This document shows, in pieces, positions 8,628 to 17,973 of a DNA stretch of 41,743 nucleotides. Position 1 is the first letter of the stretch. Each line of letters opens with the position of its first letter. The stretch is from CAZNUM01 sp046861615. Its GTDB lineage: Bacteria > Fidelibacterota > Marinisomatia > Marinisomatales > TCS55. A model generated the notes under the pieces. That model was not told the DNA's origin. It made no database searches and was given only the letters and a program-made list of their open reading frames with translations. The position numbers were made by a program, and so were the translations under genes. The DNA is taken from the NCBI GenBank assembly GCA_046861615.1, contig JBHHUS010000010.1, positions 1-41,743 on the forward strand, read 5' to 3'.

Positions 8628-9542
8628 ATGAAAGTAATAATCCCGGTTGCCGGTTACGGCACCCGCTTGAAACCACATACCGATTTCATTCAAAAAACCC
8701 TGCTGCCGGTTGCCGGTAAGCCGGGGTTAGACCATATTCTTGACCACCTGTCCACCGGTGGGATTCGGGACATCGTACTTATTATCGGCCATCTGGGAGA
8801 TCAGGTTATTCAACATTGTAATCAACGCCGGGAAAATTTCACTTTTATTGAACAACAAGAGAAATTGGGTTTGGGGCATGCGGTCCTTCAGGGGCTGGAA
8901 AACCGGAATGACCCCGTTCTGATCCATTTGGGTGATACTATTTTTAATTTGGATTTCCAGCAGTTTTGCAGTGGTAACATAAACCGGATTGCCGTGGGAA
9001 CGGTGGCGGATCCCAGTCGTTTTGGAATTGTTGAGCTGGAAGGGAAAAGTATTATCCGATTTCACGAAAAAGTCCCCGATCCACCTACTAATCTGGCTAT
9101 TTCCGGTCTTTATTATTTTTCAAACCAGAATAAACTTAGACGGGCAATCATTTCACTGGTTCAGAATAATCATCAGACACGCGGCGAATACCAGCTCACC
9201 GATGCCATGGAAACCATGTTGAAAGACCATCAACCGTTTGAGGCCGAAATTATTAATCAATGGCATGATATCGGCGTTCCGGAAACTTTCTTGTCTGCCA
9301 ACCGTGCGTTGCTTGAACCAGATCACGGACAGCATCCGGATTGTGAATTAGTTGAACCGGTTTTCATCGGTAATGACTGCAATATTAAGCATTCCAGAGT
9401 CGGTCCTTATGTGACAATAATGAATCAATGCATCATTGAAAATTGTGAAATTGAAGATTCAATTATACTGGAAGGTTCGGAGTTGAAAAACCTGAAAATC
9501 AAGGGCCGGATTGTAGGAGGTGACGGGGAGCAAACCTGTTAA
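8628..9542 (+). CDS. Sugar-phosphate nucleotidylyltransferase with beta-helix tail
   Basis: Joins a sugar 1-phosphate to an NTP to give an NDP-sugar. The 304-residue protein opens with the nucleotide-binding signature AGYGTRLKPHT (8-18), then KTLLPVAGKP (23-32); the metal-binding Asp is probably in HLGDTIF. The last 65 residues or so are hexapeptide-like (IGNDCNIKHSRVG, IENCEIEDS), forming a short left-handed beta-helix as in long RmlA-like enzymes. Glucose-1-phosphate thymidylyltransferase is the closest named activity, but UTP or other substrates are equally possible. No dTDP-rhamnose genes accompany it. Confidence 0.85.
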   Translation: MKVIIPVAGYGTRLKPHTDFIQKTLLPVAGKPGLDHILDHLSTGGIRDIVLIIGHLGDQVIQHCNQRRENFTFIEQQEKLGLGHAVLQGLENRNDPVLIHLGDTIFNLDFQQFCSGNINRIAVGTVADPSRFGIVELEGKSIIRFHEKVPDPPTNLAISGLYYFSNQNKLRRAIISLVQNNHQTRGEYQLTDAMETMLKDHQPFEAEIINQWHDIGVPETFLSANRALLEPDHGQHPDCELVEPVFIGNDCNIKHSRVGPYVTIMNQCIIENCEIEDSIILEGSELKNLKIKGRIVGGDGEQTC

Positions 9543-9614
9543 GACCTGCGTTGTATGGGAAGGGGTAAATGACCTAACTTCCACGGCATTTTAAGTTCAT
9601 AATAGAGGAAATTA

Positions 9615-10802
9615 ATGAGTCGCTTTGTTTTTACATCCGAATCCGTAACCGAAGGCCATCCAGATAAAATCTGTGATGCCATTTCAGATGCCATTCTTGA
9701 CGACCTGCTGACGCAGGATCCCGAATCTCACGTCGCCTGTGAAACGCTGGTTACCAAGGATCTGGTGGTCGTCTCCGGAGAAGTTCGGACAAACGGGTTT
9801 GTGGAAGTGGAAAAAATTGTAAAAGAAACATTGAAGGATATTGGTTACCAGGACAATAATTCCGGTATGAATGCCGATGAAGTGAAAGTCATTTCTGTTT
9901 TACACGAGCAAAGCAGCGAAATTGCCATGGGGGTAGATGAACAGGAAAACCATGAACAAGGAGCCGGAGATCAGGGGCTGATGTTTGGGTTTGCCTGTAA
10001 TGAAACTCCCGAATTAATGCCGCTGCCGATTCATCTGGCCCATCGGTTGACCGAACGGTTGGCCGAATTAAGAAAAGATGGAACTTTAGCCTGGTTGCGC
10101 CCTGATGGAAAATCCCAGGTATCGGTCAACTATAGTGATGGTCGTCCGGTAAGTATTGAGAAAGTGGTTATTGCCACACAACATGATAATTTGCTTAGTA
10201 GATTCGGTTCCGAAGAGCATGAACACGAATTTGTAAAAAACGAGGTGATTCAAAAAGTCATAAAACCGGTTCTGGAGTCTGCAGGCCTGCCCTATGGAAA
10301 TTCATTTATTGTCAACGGTACCGGTCGATTTATACAGGGTGGCCCGGCCACCGATACGGGTTTAACCGGAAGAAAAATAATTGTGGATACTTATGGTGGT
10401 TATGCACCCCACGGCGGAGGAGCTTTTTCCGGTAAAGACCCTTCCAAAGTTGATCGCTCGGCAGCCTATATGGCCCGGTATATTGCAAAAAATATTGTGG
10501 CCGCCAAATTAGCCGATCGTTGTGAAGTCCAGTTTTCCTACAGTATCGGTGTTGCAGAACCCACGTCTTTTTACGTGAAAACGTTTGGAACTGGCCGGAT
10601 TTCGGATGACCTGCTTACGGAAGTCGCCAGGGAAATCTTTCCTTTAAAACCGGCGGAAATTATTCAATATCTGGACCTTAAACGCCCCCGGTATAAAGCT
10701 ACCGCTAGTTACGGTCATTTTGGTCGTTTAGGTGATAATTTCACCTGGGAAAGAACCGACTCTGTGGATCAATTAAAAACCATGATTGCAGAAAGGACCT
10801 GA
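9615..10802 (+). CDS. metK: S-adenosylmethionine synthetase
   Basis: Makes S-adenosylmethionine from methionine and ATP. The 395-residue product has GHPDKICDAISDAILD (14-29, with H15 and D17), the GAGDQGLMFG motif near 119-128 and GGGAFSGKD (267-275), all hallmarks of MetK. AGAGGA at 9604-9609, five bases from the ATG, fixes the start. The ahcY gene follows after only three bases, so synthesis of SAM and removal of its product S-adenosylhomocysteine are co-expressed. The 72-base leader is too short for the SAM riboswitches I know, and none was seen. Confidence 0.97.
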   Translation: MSRFVFTSESVTEGHPDKICDAISDAILDDLLTQDPESHVACETLVTKDLVVVSGEVRTNGFVEVEKIVKETLKDIGYQDNNSGMNADEVKVISVLHEQSSEIAMGVDEQENHEQGAGDQGLMFGFACNETPELMPLPIHLAHRLTERLAELRKDGTLAWLRPDGKSQVSVNYSDGRPVSIEKVVIATQHDNLLSRFGSEEHEHEFVKNEVIQKVIKPVLESAGLPYGNSFIVNGTGRFIQGGPATDTGLTGRKIIVDTYGGYAPHGGGAFSGKDPSKVDRSAAYMARYIAKNIVAAKLADRCEVQFSYSIGVAEPTSFYVKTFGTGRISDDLLTEVAREIFPLKPAEIIQYLDLKRPRYKATASYGHFGRLGDNFTWERTDSVDQLKTMIAERT

Positions 10803-10805
10803 TTT

Positions 10806-12251
10806 ATGGAATTAGTGGAAACCATTCCAACCATTGTAGACAGTTTACCCTATAAAGTGAAAGATATTGGTCTGGCAGAAGCCGGCCGAAAGGCCATTGA
10901 AATTTCAGAGCAGGAAATGCCGGGTCTTATGTCAACACGAAGAAAATACGGTGTTGAAAAACCTCTGAAGGGGAAAAAATTAACCGGGTCGCTTCATATG
11001 ACTGTTGAAACGGCCATATTAATTGAAACGCTGGTTGAACTTGGCGCGGATGTGCGCTGGGCCAGCTGTAATATTTTTTCTACCCAGGATCATGCTGCCG
11101 CTGCCATTGCTGCTACTGGAATCCCGGTATTTGCCTGGAAAGGGGAATCATTAAAAGAATACTGGTGGTGCACGCTCCAGGCATTGACCTTTCCGGATGG
11201 TTCCGGTCCCGATCTGATTGTAGACGATGGTGGTGACGCCACACTTTTAGTTCATAAAGGATATGATTTAGAAGAATATTATGCCAGGAATGGATCAGTA
11301 CCTCTAATTGATTCCGAAATCGAAGAAGAACAGGTTGTTGAAACACTATTGCGTGAGGTTCTGGAAAAGGATCCGTTGCATTGGCATAAAGTTGCTGAAA
11401 AGGTAATTGGTGTATCCGAAGAAACTACTACCGGTGTCAACCGTTTATTGCGGATGGAAAAAAGTAAAACACTTCTGTTTCCGGCTTTTAATGTTAATGA
11501 CTCGGTCACTAAATCAAAATTCGACAACATTTACGGTTGCCGTGAATCCCTGGCTGATGGTATTAAACGGGCCATGGATGTGATGATTGCAGGAAAAACA
11601 GTTTGTATTTGTGGTTACGGGGATGTGGGCCGCGGCTGTGCTCAGTCCATGCGCGGATATGGCGCCCGGGTGTTAGTGACTGAAATTGATCCAATCTGTG
11701 CCCTTCAGGCTGCCATGGAAGGTTTTGAAGTTGTAACCGTGGAACAGGCACTACCGGAAGCCAACATTTTTGTAACTGCCACGGGGAACAAAGATGTAAT
11801 TACGCTTGAACACATGAACGCAATGAAAAACCAGGCCATCGTCTGCAATATCGGGCATTTTGACAATGAAATTCAAGTCAATGCCCTGAATACTGATCGA
11901 TCTGTTTCCAGGGTATCAATTAAGCCGCAGGTCGACCGTTACCGATTTAACGACGGGCATGAAATATTCATTCTGGCGGAAGGACGGCTGGTGAATCTGG
12001 GATGTGCCACTGGTCATCCGAGCTTTGTTATGTCCAACTCCTTTACCAACCAGGTCCTGGCTCAAATTGCGCTGGTTCGTGAACATCCATCGCTGGGCGT
12101 TTACCGACTTCCTAAAAAATTAGATGAAGAAGTTGCCCGATTGCACCTGGACCATTTAGGTGTAACTTTAACAGAATTAACCGAAGAACAGGCTGAATAT
12201 ATCGGTGTTTCTAAGGAAGGACCTTACAAACCAGAACATTATCGGTATTGA
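10806..12251 (+). CDS. ahcY: Adenosylhomocysteinase
   Basis: Hydrolyses S-adenosylhomocysteine to homocysteine and adenosine with bound NAD, clearing the inhibitor left by methyltransferases. The 481-residue product includes the substrate-domain motifs GSLHMTVETA and CNIFSTQDHAAA, an NAD site GYGDVGRG (270-277) and the conserved C-terminal KPEHYRY. It has the extra internal segment, about 40 residues and here centred near 160-200, found in the longer bacterial enzymes. It is paired with metK and followed by an intrinsic terminator, so the pair appears to end a transcription unit. Confidence 0.97.
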   Translation: MELVETIPTIVDSLPYKVKDIGLAEAGRKAIEISEQEMPGLMSTRRKYGVEKPLKGKKLTGSLHMTVETAILIETLVELGADVRWASCNIFSTQDHAAAAIAATGIPVFAWKGESLKEYWWCTLQALTFPDGSGPDLIVDDGGDATLLVHKGYDLEEYYARNGSVPLIDSEIEEEQVVETLLREVLEKDPLHWHKVAEKVIGVSEETTTGVNRLLRMEKSKTLLFPAFNVNDSVTKSKFDNIYGCRESLADGIKRAMDVMIAGKTVCICGYGDVGRGCAQSMRGYGARVLVTEIDPICALQAAMEGFEVVTVEQALPEANIFVTATGNKDVITLEHMNAMKNQAIVCNIGHFDNEIQVNALNTDRSVSRVSIKPQVDRYRFNDGHEIFILAEGRLVNLGCATGHPSFVMSNSFTNQVLAQIALVREHPSLGVYRLPKKLDEEVARLHLDHLGVTLTELTEEQAEYIGVSKEGPYKPEHYRY

Positions 12252-12282
12252 TTCCCCAACTAAACGCTGTGTTTGGAAAAAG

Positions 12283-12312
12283 CTCTGTACAAATCTGTAC
12301 GGAGTTTTTTTT
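12283..12312 (+). terminator. Intrinsic terminator after metK-ahcY
   Basis: A nine-base stem CTCTGTACA (12283-12291) pairs with TGTACGGAG (12296-12304) around an AATC loop, with one T-G wobble, and runs straight into eight T residues (12305-12312). It lies 31 bases after the ahcY stop on the same strand. It is the only clean Rho-independent terminator I found in the window. Confidence 0.92.
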
Positions 12313-12383
12313 GTGGAAATGGTCTGATTTTTGAGTCAATTTCCGACCGTTATCGTCCAATAAATGCTACTCTGAGAGCATCT

Positions 12384-15305
12384 ATGAATAATCCGAGGTC
12401 ACATAAAAGAACCTTTAAAAAGCGGTTTTATTCCGTTTTTTCTGTAATGCTGGTTATCCTATTGATCGCATGCGATTTTCAGAATCCGGCAAATTTTGAC
12501 CTTCCCACTTGGTTTTTTGACCTGGAATTTCCCCTGGTTCAGAAAAAATACTCGCTGAAAGGTCTGATTGATAATAAGCAGATTTTTTCAACCGATGATT
12601 CTTTAGGTATGCAGATCGTATTTGAAGGTTCGTTGCCTGACACCGCCCTCAATACGGACATCTTAACGGTTGAGTTAAACCAGGATCTGAATTTTAACCA
12701 GGATCCAATTACCTCCCCGAGCCTGTCTTTTAGCCTGGATACAACTATCAATATGTCTGTCCCCATCGTTCCCGGTGGCCAATTAAACAATTCATCCGGA
12801 ACTGCTTTTTCTATTCCCCCCTCCCAGGATCAAACTGTTTCCCAATCGGATTGGAATTCGATTGCCAGTGCTTTTGATACGACGATCCAGATTACTATCG
12901 ATTTACCGCAGATATCTGCCAGTCAGCTTCCAGACTTTGTCACCTCCATTGAAGCGTTGATTATCCAGGATGATACCGGTAACGAAACCAGTGATTTTAC
13001 TTCAACTTTGACTAATAACGGAGTTCCCACAGATATAACCAATGTTCAATTTTCATTACTCACCGACGTGACCAGTCCTCCGCGAACCCTGGCGGACCAC
13101 AGCCAATCAACCGTGGCTAAAGACCAGGCTTTTGGACCTCAAACCACTTCCCTCAGCGGAGATAGTTTGGGGAATGCCATCCGCATGGATATTGGTTTTG
13201 GTGTGGCCAGTACCAGCGGTTCTGTGACTATTAATTCCAGTGATTCGGTCCAGGTGAATATTGCCATAAGATTACGAATTGCAGGAGTAGATACAGCCGT
13301 CGCTAAAATTACTGATTACACTATTCCCGTGGATTTGCCCTCGGTGGCTTTTCCATCTGATATTGAAATCTACCAGGGTCAATTGAATACCGGCACCGGA
13401 TTTGGGACCAATGAAATCACTATTTCCAATCTGCGCAGCAGTTATCCCATGGATGTGGGTTTTAGTTTATCCTTCCAGAATTTCAAACCGCCTGCCGGAA
13501 GTGATTCTGTAAAAATCGACACTACCCTGCAAAAGGGAAAAGCAGCCATTTCTAAAACATTCGATGTTGACGGTTATACCTTCGCTAATCCTGCCGGTTC
13601 TGACAGCGCCCTGTCGAAGATGTCCATCGGGATTCAGGGAACGATCGCTGCCCAAACAACAAAATTACCTTTAGATGGCTCTGATTTTGGCGCCTTATCC
13701 GTCCGGATTCAGGTAGAAAAACTTTCGTTTCAGTCCTTAGATGCTAATATTGTCCAGAATTTTCCACCAACTGAATTTAATATTGCCGGCATGCCCTACG
13801 GATTTTCAGGAATGTCTTTTTCAGATGTTAAAATGGAAATTGAGATGCTGAATGGGATCCGGTTGCCGGTCTATCTCGATTTTGATTTAGTTGCGCAGAA
13901 TCAAGCAGGGGATTCCATTCTGGTGGCTGCCCGAGCCACCCTGGCATCGCCTACTACCTCCGGGGATACGGCCAAAACAATTATACGCCTGAGCAGGGAC
14001 GGCACAACAACTTTGAAATACAAAGCGCCTGCTTCGATTTTTTACACTGACAGCGCCACCGTTTCTCCTAGTAGTGGAGAATCTACAATCGTGGATTTAA
14101 TGTCCTTTAACCCGGCTTCCATCAGAGTGCTTTCCAAGGCCAGGATTGATGGTCGCGGAACGCTGGAGTCCGGTGTTTCAATCGGCGGCAGTTACCGCAT
14201 GATAGCACCCTTTGAAGTGATCATGGAGCCCATGACTTTTATCTCCGCCACTAATACGCCTATTGCTGAGATGGACTACAAAATGCGAAACCGGATTCGT
14301 TCCACTTTGCAGTCCGCAAATATGACAACCGAGGTTGAAAATAAGATTCCCTCCGGCGGCGAGCTGGCGATTCTGATGTCCAACCGCACTTTCTTCCCCC
14401 TGGACACTACCCAGGCAGCCTTATCAATGTACCGGGATTCCATGGTGGTTCAAAACGGCTGGTCCGCTACGGATAGTCTCTATATCATTACTAATTGCGA
14501 CAGCCTGAACCCCGATTTAACAACGGTATTTATTTTCGATGTCATGGATGATTATGCTGATTGTATTAATGGTCTGGCCTACCTGGTAAAATATTCCGGC
14601 GGTCCGTTAGATACGGTGATTTCCTACGTGGATACGTTGATCAAAATTACGCTTCCGGATCCAACCAGTTTTTATTCATCCTCTGGTACCGGACACCGTC
14701 CCGGTATGGTCAAAGATCCCGGATTCGCCAGTTACAGTAGTATTGTAAGTCCCCAGCGTTTGAGATTAATCACTGACAGAGGCGATCATTATACTGCTCC
14801 CCGTTTTCATTTGAACGGATCCGACGGTAGCCCGGTGTTTTTATCCGTTTCTGATTATATCGATATCAATTCAACCCTGACGATGAAACTGAGCAGTACC
14901 GGCATGATTAAATCTCCCCCGGATGAAATTATTGTTATTTACCCCAATGGTGGTGAGACGATCAATAAAAATGAATCAGTAACCCTGAAATGGAGAACCT
15001 TCGGGACTGTCGGTAAAGTTGATATTGCCTATTCAGCCGGTACAGATCCGAGCGTAAAAAAGGATGGTGATTGGACAACGATTGTTTCCAATGAAACTAA
15101 TGTAGATTCATTTAATTGGACACCTAAATCGACGCAGGGAATTAATTCTATGTCCAGTAGTTTGCGTGACAGTATACGGATTCGGGTTAAGGACAGTAAC
15201 AGTCTCACCGCCGATATGAGTGGCTGGTATTTTACAATTTCTTCCTCCAGTTCCCGCTTAAATCCAAGTATTGATCTTTTATCTGTAAACAGGTTGGTGC
15301 GATGA
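12384..15305 (+). CDS. Very large secreted lipoprotein, unknown function
   Basis: A 973-residue protein I do not recognise as a whole. The frame is open from a TTG at 12273, but that start would read through the ahcY terminator; ATG at 12384 gives a textbook lipoprotein signal: basic n-region (HKRTFKKRF), hydrophobic core and lipobox LLIAC with C30. The body is Ser/Thr/Asp-rich, beta-strand-like and low in cysteine, typical of exported surface proteins. Residues about 847-960 look like the Kre9/KNH-type PNGGE domain (IYPNGGETI, VTLKWR, later SIRIRVKD) found in secreted FCB-group proteins. The stop overlaps the ATG of the following outer-membrane barrel (ATGA, 15302-15305), which suggests the two products act together at the cell surface. 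No enzymatic motif is visible. Confidence 0.8.
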   Translation: MNNPRSHKRTFKKRFYSVFSVMLVILLIACDFQNPANFDLPTWFFDLEFPLVQKKYSLKGLIDNKQIFSTDDSLGMQIVFEGSLPDTALNTDILTVELNQDLNFNQDPITSPSLSFSLDTTINMSVPIVPGGQLNNSSGTAFSIPPSQDQTVSQSDWNSIASAFDTTIQITIDLPQISASQLPDFVTSIEALIIQDDTGNETSDFTSTLTNNGVPTDITNVQFSLLTDVTSPPRTLADHSQSTVAKDQAFGPQTTSLSGDSLGNAIRMDIGFGVASTSGSVTINSSDSVQVNIAIRLRIAGVDTAVAKITDYTIPVDLPSVAFPSDIEIYQGQLNTGTGFGTNEITISNLRSSYPMDVGFSLSFQNFKPPAGSDSVKIDTTLQKGKAAISKTFDVDGYTFANPAGSDSALSKMSIGIQGTIAAQTTKLPLDGSDFGALSVRIQVEKLSFQSLDANIVQNFPPTEFNIAGMPYGFSGMSFSDVKMEIEMLNGIRLPVYLDFDLVAQNQAGDSILVAARATLASPTTSGDTAKTIIRLSRDGTTTLKYKAPASIFYTDSATVSPSSGESTIVDLMSFNPASIRVLSKARIDGRGTLESGVSIGGSYRMIAPFEVIMEPMTFISATNTPIAEMDYKMRNRIRSTLQSANMTTEVENKIPSGGELAILMSNRTFFPLDTTQAALSMYRDSMVVQNGWSATDSLYIITNCDSLNPDLTTVFIFDVMDDYADCINGLAYLVKYSGGPLDTVISYVDTLIKITLPDPTSFYSSSGTGHRPGMVKDPGFASYSSIVSPQRLRLITDRGDHYTAPRFHLNGSDGSPVFLSVSDYIDINSTLTMKLSSTGMIKSPPDEIIVIYPNGGETINKNESVTLKWRTFGTVGKVDIAYSAGTDPSVKKDGDWTTIVSNETNVDSFNWTPKSTQGINSMSSSLRDSIRIRVKDSNSLTADMSGWYFTISSSSSRLNPSIDLLSVNRLVR

Positions 15306-16738
15306 AACCGTATTACCGTCGCTGTTTCTGGATTAGTTTATTTATTTTTGGTACTGTCATTGGCCAGGTTAAACGGGATCCCCGAGCCGTGGCTTTGGCC
15401 GGCGCATATACTACTATCGCCGACGGAATTTTTGCAGTCGGCTACAATCCGGCTTTGTTGGCTTACCAGGTGGATAAACCGTTTATGTTGCAATTTGTCG
15501 GAATTGATTTGGGAATAATTAGTAATTATCTCTCCCTGGCGGCCTTAAATACACTCAGCGGTGATACCCTGAGTCAATCGGAGAAGGACCAGATTATAAA
15601 TCGATTGGATCGCAGTGGAGGTCTGACCTTTCGTTCTGATGGCCATTTTGCTTTACCCGGGTTGAATTTTGCTTCGGGGAATATGGCTTTAACCTCTAAT
15701 ACGGTAATCATGAGTAATTATAGTTTTCCCGCAGGTGTGGTTCGCCTCATGCTGGAAGGCAATGCCACCAATCCCAACATTGATATGACATTAGGGTATG
15801 AATTGATGGGTGTGAATGAATTCGGTTTTTCATTTGCGGTGCCCTTTAACAATTTCGCCTGGGGGGTTACGCTAAAATACCTTCAGGGACTTTTTTATCT
15901 GGGGGTGGACCCTGATTCGAGTTCCGCTGATCTGATTACAACCAAGGATGCCCTTTACGGATCTGGAACCTATTTTTTACGCCAGGGAATTGGTGGATCG
16001 GGGATTGGAATGGATATTGGATTTTCCAGCCGGGAGAACAATGGCTGGCGAGTTGGCTTTTCCCTGATCAATGCCCTGGGCAATATCAGCTGGAATAAAC
16101 CCTCCATGATTAAGGATTTATTATCCGGTTCCGATGGAGAATATGGGAATAAAGATGACCTCTTTCACCTCACTTGGGGCGGAACGATCCTTTCCGACAG
16201 TGTTGCAGTTAAATATACCTATACAATTGATTCCCTTCGAGCTGATAATCTTTCCTCAAGCTCACTGCTTTCCAGTCATTCCAAAGTTGTCTATAATCTT
16301 GACAAGAATGGAAAACCACGGGCCTTTACAATCAATTATCCCGCCATCCTCCGGTTTGGAATCTCTTACCGCAAGAGCGATTTATTAATCAGTTCTGATT
16401 TGACCACCGGATTTGAAAACCGCCTGTTTGCCCGCGCCGGATGGCGTTGGTCTATCGGCGCTGAACTTCAGCGCTTCCCCGGCACTCCTCTCAGAATCGG
16501 ATTCGGGTGGGGAGGTTCGGATAATACCGAGTTAGGAATGGGCTTCGGCATCCATAAAGGTCCCATGATTTTTGACCTGGGATTCTCTTTCCGTAACGGC
16601 GTCTGGATTCATACGATGAAAGGGTTCAACCTTTCACTGGCGTTTACTGTTACCAGTTTTAAAAGCAGGAAGGAAGAACCAGTTTCACCGTCGGAAGGAC
16701 CGGCACCGGTTCCGGAAGAAAAAAGTAAAAATCCTTAA
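15302..16738 (+). CDS. Predicted outer-membrane beta-barrel protein (PorV/TraF-like)
   Basis: A 478-residue protein with an N-terminal signal peptide (basic start, core WISLFIFGTVIG, probable cut before QVKRD). It continues with DPRAVALAGAYTTIADG and YNPALLAY, which resembles the N-terminal motif of PorV/FadL/TraF-type barrels (A-x-A-G-A-Y-T-x-x-A-D ... N-P-A). Alternating hydrophobic strands and aromatic girdle residues fill the rest, and a Pro/Glu-rich tail (about 455-478) ends it. It is coupled by ATGA to the giant lipoprotein upstream. Its stop is two bases from the stop of the convergent LptF/LptG gene. A transport or secretion role is inference; no substrate can be named. Confidence 0.72.
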   Translation: MKPYYRRCFWISLFIFGTVIGQVKRDPRAVALAGAYTTIADGIFAVGYNPALLAYQVDKPFMLQFVGIDLGIISNYLSLAALNTLSGDTLSQSEKDQIINRLDRSGGLTFRSDGHFALPGLNFASGNMALTSNTVIMSNYSFPAGVVRLMLEGNATNPNIDMTLGYELMGVNEFGFSFAVPFNNFAWGVTLKYLQGLFYLGVDPDSSSADLITTKDALYGSGTYFLRQGIGGSGIGMDIGFSSRENNGWRVGFSLINALGNISWNKPSMIKDLLSGSDGEYGNKDDLFHLTWGGTILSDSVAVKYTYTIDSLRADNLSSSSLLSSHSKVVYNLDKNGKPRAFTINYPAILRFGISYRKSDLLISSDLTTGFENRLFARAGWRWSIGAELQRFPGTPLRIGFGWGGSDNTELGMGFGIHKGPMIFDLGFSFRNGVWIHTMKGFNLSLAFTVTSFKSRKEEPVSPSEGPAPVPEEKSKNP

Positions 16739-16740
16739 TT

Positions 16741-17832
16741 TTATTTCCGGGCAGTAATAAGTAGAGTAATCCCTCCCAGAGAAAAGACAATATTGCCCAT
16801 CCAAGCCGCGGCTAGAGGATCCAGGACTCCTTTGTACCCAAGGGAAAGCCCGAACTTTAAAAAAGCATAATAGACGAAAATCACAAAAATACCCATACCG
16901 GCGCCAAAGGAAAGCCCTCCCTTGTCTTTTAAAACTACCAGAGGCAAGCCAAACATGACAATAATCAGGTTTGTGAATGCGAAGGCAATTTTAAAATGTT
17001 GATCCACTTCCCATTTGGTAGTGTCAATTCCATTTTCTTTTAATTGCTGAATTCGTCGGGTCAATTCCTGGTAGTTCATTTCATCGGGTAATTTGGTTCG
17101 TTGAGCGATATCCTCCGGTGTAAATCCAAGTTTGATCAAGGAATCGCGGGAGGAAAGAATAACATTGGCAACGGCACCATTTTCCTTGAAATTGCGGATA
17201 GAAAAATTGGAGACAGCCCAAGTGGAGAGCGAATCGATCCATTCTATTTTTTTAGCATCCAGTCGGCGACGGATAATCCCTTCCTCCAGGGTCAGGACAG
17301 TAACTGTCCGTCCTGATTTTTGATTCATCTGGTAAGTACCCAGGGAAATATGCGTCTTTTCCTGTTTCTGTAAAAATACATTCCTTAATACATTGCGAAT
17401 ATGCTTCCGTGCCCGGCGTTTCATATATTCCCGCTCGATTTCATAGCGCTTTTCATTCCCCGTAGTTACCAGCGTATTATCCAGTTCAAACGACAGATAA
17501 CTAACGATGACTCCCATAATAATTAAGGGAAAGGCAATCCGGTAAAGACTGACACCTGAAGACTTCATAACCGTGAGTTCATTTCGTTTAGCCATGAGTC
17601 CAACGCTGAATACCGTTGAAATCAACATAGACATTGGTAAACCGATATTTAAAAACCAGGGTAAGGAATACGTGTAATAAACCAAAACAATATGAATCGG
17701 AACTTTGCTGTCAATGAATCGGTCCAGGTTTTCAATTAAATCAACCACAACTATAATGCAGATAAAACCCAGCAACGTCATGGTTAAAATGAGCAGGAAT
17801 TGACGAATGAGATATATATCGAGTTTTTTCAT
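16741..17832 (-). CDS. LptF/LptG-family LPS export permease
   Basis: Inner-membrane component of the type that, with LptB, extracts lipopolysaccharide and hands it to LptC/LptA. The 363-residue product has the YjgP/YjgQ layout: hydrophobic segments near 12-33, 45-70 and 97-120, a large periplasmic beta-jellyroll-type domain (about 125-260), then three C-terminal segments. Length is normal. Only one copy lies here, whereas lptF and lptG are commonly adjacent, so its partner must be elsewhere; F or G cannot be decided. It is divergent from murQ and convergent with the barrel gene. Confidence 0.9.
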   Translation of the reverse strand: MKKLDIYLIRQFLLILTMTLLGFICIIVVVDLIENLDRFIDSKVPIHIVLVYYTYSLPWFLNIGLPMSMLISTVFSVGLMAKRNELTVMKSSGVSLYRIAFPLIIMGVIVSYLSFELDNTLVTTGNEKRYEIEREYMKRRARKHIRNVLRNVFLQKQEKTHISLGTYQMNQKSGRTVTVLTLEEGIIRRRLDAKKIEWIDSLSTWAVSNFSIRNFKENGAVANVILSSRDSLIKLGFTPEDIAQRTKLPDEMNYQELTRRIQQLKENGIDTTKWEVDQHFKIAFAFTNLIIVMFGLPLVVLKDKGGLSFGAGMGIFVIFVYYAFLKFGLSLGYKGVLDPLAAAWMGNIVFSLGGITLLITARK

Positions 17833-17973
17833 TACAGTTTTGGCTGGTATTTAAGGCTCTAATTTCGGTACAATCCAGTTAATATTTAAGTAAATGGATT
17901 ACAATAACATAATCAGCGGAAAAAACGGCCTTATTTGGAATAGAATTTTAATCGAAGCATTGTAATTTTATTT

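Noticed and set aside
9543..9614. SAM riboswitch before metK
   Set aside because: Only 72 bases, with no multi-helix fold or terminator recognised.
12273..12383. Longer start (TTG) for the giant lipoprotein
   Set aside because: It would translate through the intrinsic terminator and put 37 extra residues before a clear lipoprotein signal; ATG 12384 is better.
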